This document shows, in pieces, positions 1 to 5,036 of a stretch of 9,428 nucleotides of DNA. How positions within the stretch are numbered: position 1 is the first letter of the stretch; every line of letters begins with the position of its first letter. The stretch is from assembly GCF_937997595.1 (NCBI RefSeq), contig NZ_CALKTS010000234.1:1-9428 (forward strand), given 5' to 3'. The translations under genes were made by a program, and so were the position numbers. Source of the stretch: an uncultured Campylobacter sp. Lineage in GTDB: Bacteria > Campylobacterota > Campylobacteria > Campylobacterales > Campylobacteraceae. The notes below the pieces were generated by a model. It saw only the letters and a list, made by a program, of their open reading frames with translations. It made no database searches and was not told the DNA's origin.

Positions 1-124
1 TCTGTATCAAAGAACAAATTAATAAAATTCCAAGAGCTATCAGCCAAAACAGATCATCTAGCTTTTTTATAACTATCGGATATTTGTCGTAATCTCTGGC
101 TTTTTGTTTATTATAATTTTCCAT
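1..124 (-). CDS. Partial membrane protein with R-D-Y-D-K motif, third member of the local paralog family (5' end only)
   Basis: This is the first 41 codons of a gene that runs off the left edge. The ATG (124-122) follows AAAGAGGGG with a good spacing. The visible protein begins MENYNKQKARDYDK and then reads Y-P-I-V-I-K, matching the consensus R-D-Y-D-K-x-P-I-x-I-K found at residues 133-143 of the 247-1335 protein and 107-117 of the 3990-5015 protein. A hydrophobic stretch follows at once (from about residue 24, rich in Leu, Ile and Trp), as in both relatives. Unlike them it has no long N-terminal repeat region. Its start lies 16 nt after the stop of the 30-codon frame at 141-233, so it probably belongs to the same transcript as 247-1335. 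The reading frame stays open upstream of this ATG to about position 229, so the true start may be further upstream if the 141-233 frame is a frameshifted N-terminus. Function unknown. Confidence 0.7.
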   Translation of the reverse strand, partial: MENYNKQKARDYDKYPIVIKKLDDLFWLIALGILLICSLIQ

Positions 125-140
125 TATTTCAAGCCCCTCT

Positions 141-233
141 TTAAAAATAGATATAAATTTGTAATAGCTTAATCGACAAAAGACTTTTATATACGTTGCC
201 TGACTCTTTCTTCGCGACCTCTTTCCTCGTCAT
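141..233 (-). CDS. 30-codon frame with strong RBS: small protein or frameshifted N-terminus of the next gene
   Basis: The ATG (233-231) is preceded by GAGGAGG at ideal spacing, the strongest Shine-Dalgarno in this part of the window. It sits only 13 nt after the stop codon of the gene at 247-1335. The product would be 30 residues: a charged, Lys/Glu-rich start (MTRKEVAKKESGNVYKS) and then an AT-rich hydrophobic tail ending in TAA at 143-141. That stop overlaps the ribosome binding site of the next frame (start 124). Removing one T from the TTTT run at 178-181 would join this frame to the open frame leading into the partial paralog, giving a continuous protein. Either a short translated leader or small protein, or a gene split by a +1 frameshift, fits. 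I recognise no family. Confidence 0.45.
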   Translation of the reverse strand: MTRKEVAKKESGNVYKSLLSIKLLQIYIYF

Positions 234-246
234 TTTATCCTCCTCG

Positions 247-1335
247 TTAGATAAACAAATAATCTTTCTTAATGTTATTTATATTTACGCTTTTTCGTAA
301 AAAATATTCTTTAATTTCATCATAAATTTTTTGATTATAGAGATAAACGAGATAATATCTTGGATAAACGGGTTTGTTCCTAAACCATCTGCCATATGAG
401 GGGCGTGCGATCCTAATAAACGGCAGAGCCCTAAACCCTTTTAAATTCCTATTTATAAACAGATAAAGTATTAAATTTAATAAAAATCCGAATAAATATG
501 TAAAGAATACCGCTATAAAAAATATATTCCACCATGTTACGCACATAAAAATAGCGATAAAGTATAAAAATATCTTTTCAGATTTTCCTATCTCATATAA
601 ACTTGCCAAAATTCCGATAGAGAAATTTAAAGATAAAGCGTTTTCATCAATTTCGCAGCGTTTTTCAACTAAGTCGTCGCTAATAAATTCTATATAATTG
701 TTTGTAAATTTTATCTCTTGTCTAGGGCGGATTACGGCAAATATGGATATTATAACTATAGATAGTAAAATAATGAATAAAATAGCAAAATACTGAACTA
801 TATCAATATCATCATGATTTATAAAATCTATAATCAAAAATGCATGTAGCGTAGAGATCGGCAATAATAGGACTAAAGACAAATATACAAAAAATTTTTC
901 ATAATTTTTGATTGCTATCGGATCTTTGTCATAATCTCTAGCCTTGGAATTTTGCTGCAAAGAGCCGCTATCATCCGAGATAAAATTTTGCTGCTTTGCG
1001 TTGTTTTCACAGGCAGAATTCTGAGCCGCTTCGGCTTCTAATTCGGCTTTTAAATTTAAAGCGCCAGGATCGGAATTTATGGTTTCAGAATTTGAAGCTT
1101 CGGAATTTGAAGATTTATAATTCAGGGATTTAGAATTTAAGATTTCGGAATTCGGAGGTTCAGAATTCAGGAATTCAAAATTCGAAACTTCAAAATTTGA
1201 GGCTTCGGAATTCTGGATTTCAGAATTCGGGGCTTTAAAATTTTCGCCGTTAGAATTTTGTACCAAGCCCCGCTTCGGCTCTTGATGCCGCTTTTGTAGT
1301 AGCTTTTTTAATTCCTCAAGCCTGCTTTGATCCAT
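247..1335 (-). CDS. Multi-pass membrane protein with N-terminal Asn-x-x-x-x pentapeptide repeats, unknown function
   Basis: This is a 362-residue protein of unrecognised family. The ATG (1335-1333) follows AAAGGCGG and a nearby TATAAAAT box. Order of parts: a charged start (residues 1-26, many Lys, Arg, Gln, Glu); thirteen five-residue units with Asn at 27, 32, 37 and so on to 87, usually N-[SF]-[EK]-x-x; a spacer including Q-Q-N-F-I-S-D-D-S-G (115-124); the family motif R-D-Y-D-K-D-P-I-A-I-K (133-143); hydrophobic segments at about 147-170 and 178-202; a strand-like stretch at 205-235; a long hydrophobic block at 254-294 (probably two helices); and a basic, aromatic C-terminus. No signal peptide is visible, so the repeat arm is probably cytoplasmic. 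The N-terminal 130 residues closely match the protein at 3990-5015, while the membrane half does not. The strand-like piece between membrane pairs resembles bacterial PH-type domains in pattern only. The membrane half is markedly AT-rich (15 G/C in the 60 bases 481-540). Confidence 0.82.
   Translation of the reverse strand: MDQSRLEELKKLLQKRHQEPKRGLVQNSNGENFKAPNSEIQNSEASNFEVSNFEFLNSEPPNSEILNSKSLNYKSSNSEASNSETINSDPGALNLKAELEAEAAQNSACENNAKQQNFISDDSGSLQQNSKARDYDKDPIAIKNYEKFFVYLSLVLLLPISTLHAFLIIDFINHDDIDIVQYFAILFIILLSIVIISIFAVIRPRQEIKFTNNYIEFISDDLVEKRCEIDENALSLNFSIGILASLYEIGKSEKIFLYFIAIFMCVTWWNIFFIAVFFTYLFGFLLNLILYLFINRNLKGFRALPFIRIARPSYGRWFRNKPVYPRYYLVYLYNQKIYDEIKEYFLRKSVNINNIKKDYLFI
1063..1257 (-). 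repeat. Degenerate 15-bp tandem repeat array in coding sequence (13 units)
   Basis: Thirteen in-frame 15-bp units encode five-residue blocks with Asn invariant at the first position (residues 27 to 87 of the 247-1335 protein). Each unit contains an AATT-centred word, often GAATTC or AAATTT, so these words recur at 15-bp phase. The units are degenerate, not identical, which argues for an old array rather than a recent slippage expansion. The corresponding array at 4788-4937 has ten units. Confidence 0.85.
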
Positions 1336-1336
1336 T
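1233..1336 (-). repeat. Near-identical 5' coding cassette, copy A (partner 4913-5016)
   Basis: Aligned without gaps to 4913-5016, these 104 bases differ at 7 positions by my count. The match starts at the ATG codon and covers residues 1 to about 34. Sequence upstream of the start codon does not match. A second exact block of 32 bp is shared further downstream (964-995 with 4722-4753), after repeat arrays of different length. Gene conversion, recent duplication or strong constraint could explain this. Confidence 0.85.
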
Positions 1337-1364
1337 TGCCGCCTTTAAATTTAATGGACGCGCC

Positions 1365-1372
1365 ATTTTATA
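1365..1372 (-). promoter_or_regulatory. Candidate sigma70 -10 box for the 247-1335 gene
   Basis: The minus strand reads TATAAAAT here, a close match to the Campylobacter sigma70 -10 element, which commonly lacks a clear -35. Transcription would start near 1358, giving a leader of roughly 23 nt that contains the AAAGGCGG ribosome binding site. TTTACT about 19 bp upstream is only a weak -35 candidate. Confidence 0.5.
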
Positions 1373-1825
1373 TTCTCGCCGCTTAAGGCTCAGTAAATTT
1401 TACCGCGTGTCCGTCGCGCGCAGGCAAGCCCGACGAACCGAAACGATGCCGACGGATCAGGCGCCGCGAAACCGCCTTTTTGTACAAAGCTTTAATCTGA
1501 TCTGCGGGCCAAATTTCATCTCAAATCGCACAACCGCCTTCTGTGCCGGCGCTTGTCGCGTGAGATCACGCCCGAATAAGCATCATATCCGCCGCGGGCC
1601 GCACCGAGGCTTCGACGCCGTGCGGAAAAAAAGGCTCGGACGACAAAAGCCGCGCCTAGCCGTACAAATTTAGCGCGAGCTCGGCCGCTCAAGGCACTTG
1701 CAAATTTTATCTATACTTTAGCGTCTGTTTGCAAGCTCGCACAGTCCTTGCGCAGTGCGCCGAAATGGGGTGTCGCCCAATCCGATACAAAATCTAAAAC
1801 GCGCCAAATCCGGACGATCTAGGCC
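1373..1825. other. Intergenic stretch without a convincing gene
   Basis: This interval lies downstream of the receptor gene and upstream of the 247-1335 gene. It is fairly GC-rich and open frames are short. The longest, on the plus strand at 1407-1673, starts with GTG, has no ribosome binding site, is extremely rich in Arg and Pro, and shows no domain or membrane pattern. A minus-strand 20-codon frame (MKFGPQIRLKLC start) is equally unsupported. A -10-like TATAGATAAAAT occurs on the minus strand around 1710-1720, but no gene follows it. No tRNA or rRNA fold was seen. The stretch could hold a decayed gene or an untranslated RNA, but nothing in it proves either. Confidence 0.5.
1626..1651 (-). 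terminator. Weak candidate terminator downstream of the receptor gene
   Basis: On the minus strand GGCT and AGCC (plus a G-U pair) can form a short stem of 4-5 bp around a nine-base loop, followed directly by seven T residues (1626-1632). The run of T fits a Rho-independent terminator, but the stem is short and lies about 175 nt past the receptor stop codon. Confidence 0.25.
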
Positions 1826-3832
1826 TTAAAAATGCACTTTAAATTTCGCCCAAAAGCTTCTGCCCGGCTCATAAAGCCTCGTGCCGTTCGGGATAGTTTC
1901 GTAGCCTGCGATACCGCCGCCGTAGCCGCCTTTTGAGTTATGATAGGCGTATTTGGCGTCGTTTAGGTTTTCCGCCGCTAGCAAAAATTGATAATTTTTA
2001 TATTTATAGCCCGCGCTTAGTCCTAGCGTCCAGAAGCTATCGCTCTTGCCCAGATCCATGCCGCCCACGTCGCCGTAGCCCTTTTGTGCGCGGTTTTGCG
2101 ACGCGTTAGCGTAGAAGTCGGCTTTGACGAACCAGTCTGGCTTTTCTAAGCCGGCGCTTAGTTTAAACGCTAGAGGCGAAACCTTAGGCAGCGCGTCGCC
2201 GTCTTTTAGGCCGCCCGCGTTTTTGGTCACCTTGCCGTAGACGTAGGATACACCCGCCCCCAGTCTAAATATATCGGCCAGTAGCGTATCGCCCTCGATC
2301 TCGCCGCCGTATAGCAGGGCGTCGGTATTAAAGGCGTCTGAGGACATGCCCATAGGATTATATTTTAGCATGATATAATCATCCATCTTTGAGACGAAAA
2401 AATTCGCGCTTAGTTCGTAATTTTGATCTTTTAGTACGGCGCCAAAATCCAGCTGAGTATTTCTTTCTTTACGTAGCTCTAAGTTCGCGTCCTTGTTCGT
2501 TTCCCAGTGATCAGGTAGTCTTTGTGCGTGCCCTAACCCAGCATAAAGCGTTAAATTTTGCAGATATTTTTCGTATCTAAAAAATCCTGAAAATAAATTT
2601 TCTTTCCTGCTCTTATGCGTTTTTAGCAGCCTTCTCTCGCCCGCGTCCAGCCTAAGTCCGCCAAAAAGCCCGTAGTCGTTTTCTAGGACGTATTCGTTTT
2701 GAGTGTAGATCGTTTTATACGTTACCTTGCGCTCTTTTACGTGCGGCTTTGATACGGCGGCGTCCATTTCGGCTTTAGATACGCCGGCTCCGCCCGTTCC
2801 AGCGCCTCTCCACTTAAATACATCCTCAGAGTACCCAGCGCCAAGATAGCTTGTTAGATTGTCGAAATTTAGCTCGCCTTCTAGCTTAAAGCCGTACATA
2901 TCGCGTATCGGGTGGCTGATGCTATATCCCTTGCCGCGCCCCGTGCCCGGCACCACCGGACGCATGGTGAAGTTGTCCATTATGTGATCGATCTGATGAT
3001 AGTACGAACTTAGCCTGATCTTGTGCTCGCCGACGTCTTGTTCAAATTTGAGCCCGAAAGATTTACGGTCAAACTGCACGCCGTCTCTCATCCTGTCCGC
3101 ATACGCCGCTTCGCCCTCGCCCAGGTCCGTGCTAAGCTGAATGGCGGTAGAATCGGTAGGCGTGATCGTGCCCACGAGCGAGACGCTGTTGCGTTTATAG
3201 TGCGTATGCATTTTCTGTCCGCCGCCGCTTTTATAGTCGCCGCTCTCGTAATGTCCGCCCGAGATCTGCAAGCTGCCCCATTCATTGCCCACGACGGCGT
3301 CGGCTACGGTTTCGAAGCGTCTAAAGCTTCCGCCTAGCACGCTAAAATTCCCGCCGAATTGCGTTTTATCTAGTCTTAAAATATCTCGATCGAAGAAAAT
3401 ACCGCCGCTGATGAGCGCTCCATATCTGACGTCCTGCGGACCTTTGACGATGCGCACGGAGTTGTAGTTTTGCGCCGAGATGTAGGTGATGGGCGTATCC
3501 ATACGCATGCCGCAGCCGCCGTTTAGCGTGCTGCCGTCGATGAGCACGGGCAGTCTGGACGCCGTCTGCGAGCGGTAATAAACCTCGCTGCCGCCTCCGC
3601 CCTTGCGCTCCATCGAAAAGCCGCTTAAGTTCAAAAGCGATTTTGCGATGTCGCTGTTTTCTAAAATAGTGTCTTTACCCGCGATCTCCACCTTCGTGGG
3701 CTCTTGCAAGATAGATTTTTTAAAATTCGACGATACGATTATCGTGCCTAAATTTACGTCCTTGCTCGCAGCATCGTCTGCGCTCAAGGCGCCGCATAGC
3801 AAAACCCCCGCCACAACGTAAGATAACTTCAT
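1826..3832 (-). CDS. oprC: TonB-dependent outer-membrane copper receptor (OprC/NosA type)
   Basis: This is a 668-residue outer-membrane gated channel for energised metal uptake. The ATG (3832-3830) follows AAAGGA. A signal peptide covers residues 1-18, with likely cleavage after A-L-S-A, followed by a TonB-box-like T-I-I-V (30-33) and a plug domain (about 40-155) with V-L-I-D-G and R-I-V-K-G-P-Q-D-V-R-Y-G. The rest is the beta-barrel, ending E-P-G-R-x-F-W-A-K-F-K-V-H-F with the terminal Phe typical of outer-membrane proteins. In Pseudomonas OprC, copper is bound by a C-x-x-x-M plus H-x-M site. Here the plug has C107-G-M-R-M111 and the barrel has H283-I-M285 within D-H-I-M-D-N, so both halves of the site are present. 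Length and both ends look intact. It appears monocistronic, with an AT-rich inverted repeat upstream that may be an operator. The symbol is borrowed from Pseudomonas. Copper specificity is inferred from motifs; a haem or siderophore receptor is less likely. Confidence 0.88.
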   Translation of the reverse strand: MKLSYVVAGVLLCGALSADDAASKDVNLGTIIVSSNFKKSILQEPTKVEIAGKDTILENSDIAKSLLNLSGFSMERKGGGGSEVYYRSQTASRLPVLIDGSTLNGGCGMRMDTPITYISAQNYNSVRIVKGPQDVRYGALISGGIFFDRDILRLDKTQFGGNFSVLGGSFRRFETVADAVVGNEWGSLQISGGHYESGDYKSGGGQKMHTHYKRNSVSLVGTITPTDSTAIQLSTDLGEGEAAYADRMRDGVQFDRKSFGLKFEQDVGEHKIRLSSYYHQIDHIMDNFTMRPVVPGTGRGKGYSISHPIRDMYGFKLEGELNFDNLTSYLGAGYSEDVFKWRGAGTGGAGVSKAEMDAAVSKPHVKERKVTYKTIYTQNEYVLENDYGLFGGLRLDAGERRLLKTHKSRKENLFSGFFRYEKYLQNLTLYAGLGHAQRLPDHWETNKDANLELRKERNTQLDFGAVLKDQNYELSANFFVSKMDDYIMLKYNPMGMSSDAFNTDALLYGGEIEGDTLLADIFRLGAGVSYVYGKVTKNAGGLKDGDALPKVSPLAFKLSAGLEKPDWFVKADFYANASQNRAQKGYGDVGGMDLGKSDSFWTLGLSAGYKYKNYQFLLAAENLNDAKYAYHNSKGGYGGGIAGYETIPNGTRLYEPGRSFWAKFKVHF

Positions 3833-3881
3833 TTTTGATCCTTTGGATATTATGATAAACGATTGCGAAATTTAATCACAA

Positions 3882-3914
3882 AAAATATTAAATTTATATT
3901 AAATTTAATATTTT
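3882..3914. promoter_or_regulatory. Perfect AT-only inverted repeat around a candidate promoter of the copper receptor
   Basis: The arms AAAATATTAAATTTA (3882-3896) and TAAATTTAATATTTT (3900-3914) are exact inverted repeats of 15 bp with a three-base centre. The same stretch contains an 11-bp direct repeat, TATTAAATTTA, at 3886-3896 and 3897-3907. On the minus strand TATAAA (3898-3893) lies in the centre and could be the -10 box of the receptor gene, giving a leader of about 50 nt. A regulator bound to the dyad would cover that box. AT-rich DNA is common here, so the operator role is inference. Confidence 0.4.
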
Positions 3915-3963
3915 AAAAAGTTAAAATTTTACGCCGTAAATCCCAAGCCGAAGGGCGCTTCGG

Positions 3964-3992
3964 AAAAATATATAGCGATCCTTTAATCGCTA
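3964..3992 (-). terminator. Rho-independent terminator of the uvrA operon
   Basis: On the minus strand TAGCGAT pairs with ATCGCTA (plus-strand 3986-3992 and 3973-3979) in a seven-bp stem with a six-base loop, followed by TATATTTTT. The stop codon TAG of the 3990-5015 gene is part of the stem. A second stem, CCGAAG/CTTCGG (3948-3963), follows immediately and may reinforce termination. Confidence 0.6.
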
Positions 3993-5015
3993 GAATTTAA
4001 ATTTCCTAAATTCTATCTTTTTGTTGAAAATCGACATCGTGCGTTGAAGATTGCTTATATCTTTTTGCATCGTCTGCATAAAATAATCTCTCAGCTGCAC
4101 ATACTCCTCTTTATTTGCCATCAAAATATTTAGTATCTCGACCTCGGCGTTTTCCTTATAAAGCACAAGCTGATCGTGAAGACCGAAAAAACTAAGGCTA
4201 CCGTTGCGTAGGTGCATAATAGCCTTTGCTCCGAAAATTCCTGATGCGGCTAAAACAAAAATACACAATATATCAGTTATGCTTTCGCCGATTGTCATAT
4301 CGTATGCATCGGCGGCAAAAATTAATAAAATCCAAAGAAGTAGTGCTATTTTTATAAACCAATTTACCCTTTGTCGCATACTGTGTCTGCAATCAAAGCT
4401 AATCACCATTGCGCCTATGCTGTTTAGTTCGAAAATTTTGCGAATTTTGTTTTTATGATAATACAGAATTTTATCGTTTCTAAACTCAAAATACATACCG
4501 TCTTTATCCCTAATTACGGTCAATAATGAAACTAATATAAATGGAAGCATTCGAAAGGTCTTAGGACTAACGGGATTTACTATGGTAGCAAAAGTAAAAA
4601 ATATAATAAATCCTATCAGTAGCGCCGGAAATTGATAAATCATAAATTCGTAATAAGTATGGTCTTTGATGATTATCGGCTCTTTGTCGTAGTCTCTAGT
4701 TTTAGAATTCTGCGATAAGGCGCCGCTATCATCCGAGATAAAATTTTGCTGCTCTACATTATCTTTGGCGGTAGAATTCTGATCTATTTTACTTTCTAAA
4801 TTTAAAGCGTCAGAATTTGTAGCTCTAGAATTCAGGGATTCAGAATTTGAAGCTTCGAAATTTGAAACTTCAAAATTCGAAACTTCAGAATTCTGGATTT
4901 CAAAATTCGTGACTTTAAAATTTTCGCCGTTAGAATTTTGTTCCAAGCCCCGCTTCGGCTCTTGATGTCTCTTTTGTAGTAGCTTTCTTGGTTCCTTAAG
5001 CCTGCTTTGATCCAT
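3990..5015 (-). CDS. Multi-pass membrane protein with N-terminal Asn pentapeptide repeats, second paralog
   Basis: This is a 341-residue protein of unrecognised family. I place the start at the ATG 5015-5013, because the match to the relative at 247-1335 begins exactly there; an in-frame TTG four codons upstream is less likely. A GGGGG run serves as a weak ribosome binding site. Residues 1-26 are charged. Ten five-residue units follow with Asn at 27, 32 and so on to 72, then Q-Q-N-F-I-S-D-D-S-G (89-98) and R-D-Y-D-K-E-P-I-I-I-K (107-117). Hydrophobic segments lie at about 124-146, 153-168, 217-234 and 247-266. A strand-rich stretch (173-206) sits between the two pairs, and the C-terminus (275-341) is charged and partly helical with a very basic tail. 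The layout repeats that of 247-1335, but the membrane half is only weakly similar. The gene begins 21 nt after the uvrA stop codon, so it is probably read from the uvrA promoter. No partner or function can be assigned. Confidence 0.82.
   Translation of the reverse strand: MDQSRLKEPRKLLQKRHQEPKRGLEQNSNGENFKVTNFEIQNSEVSNFEVSNFEASNSESLNSRATNSDALNLESKIDQNSTAKDNVEQQNFISDDSGALSQNSKTRDYDKEPIIIKDHTYYEFMIYQFPALLIGFIIFFTFATIVNPVSPKTFRMLPFILVSLLTVIRDKDGMYFEFRNDKILYYHKNKIRKIFELNSIGAMVISFDCRHSMRQRVNWFIKIALLLWILLIFAADAYDMTIGESITDILCIFVLAASGIFGAKAIMHLRNGSLSFFGLHDQLVLYKENAEVEILNILMANKEEYVQLRDYFMQTMQKDISNLQRTMSIFNKKIEFRKFKF
4788..4937 (-). repeat. Degenerate 15-bp tandem repeat array in coding sequence (10 units)
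   Basis: Ten in-frame 15-bp units encode residues 27-76 of the 3990-5015 protein, each beginning with Asn (mostly N-F-E or N-S-E). It corresponds to the array at 1063-1257 but is three units shorter. The first units and the exit (N-S-D-x, then L-N-L) align, so the length difference lies in the middle. Confidence 0.83.
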
Positions 5016-5016
5016 T
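4913..5016 (-). repeat. Near-identical 5' coding cassette, copy B (partner 1233-1336)
   Basis: This is the second copy of the conserved opening of the membrane-protein family, with 7 differences over 104 gap-free bases relative to 1233-1336. Identity stops at the start codon: upstream of it lie uvrA-linked sequence here and a promoter region at the other copy. Confidence 0.85.
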
Positions 5017-5036
5017 CTTGCCCCCAATAAGGCGTT

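Noticed and set aside
1063..1257. CRISPR array or phase-variable microsatellite
   Set aside because: Units are 15 bp, contiguous, degenerate and in frame with no spacers, so not CRISPR; unit length is a multiple of three, so copy changes would not switch the frame.
1407..1673. Plus-strand open frame of 88 codons in the intergenic gap
   Set aside because: GTG start, no ribosome binding site, extreme Arg/Pro content and no recognisable motif; looks like a chance frame in GC-rich DNA.
3023..3337. Plus-strand 104-codon frame inside the copper receptor
   Set aside because: Antisense to an intact, well-supported receptor gene, with no start signals of its own.
3849..3854. CATAAT as the -10 box of the receptor gene
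   Set aside because: The resulting transcript start would fall within the AAAGGA ribosome binding site, so a box further upstream is more likely.
3847..3862. Fur box upstream of the copper receptor
   Set aside because: Only about 9 of 14 positions match the core consensus in AT-rich DNA; not enough to call.
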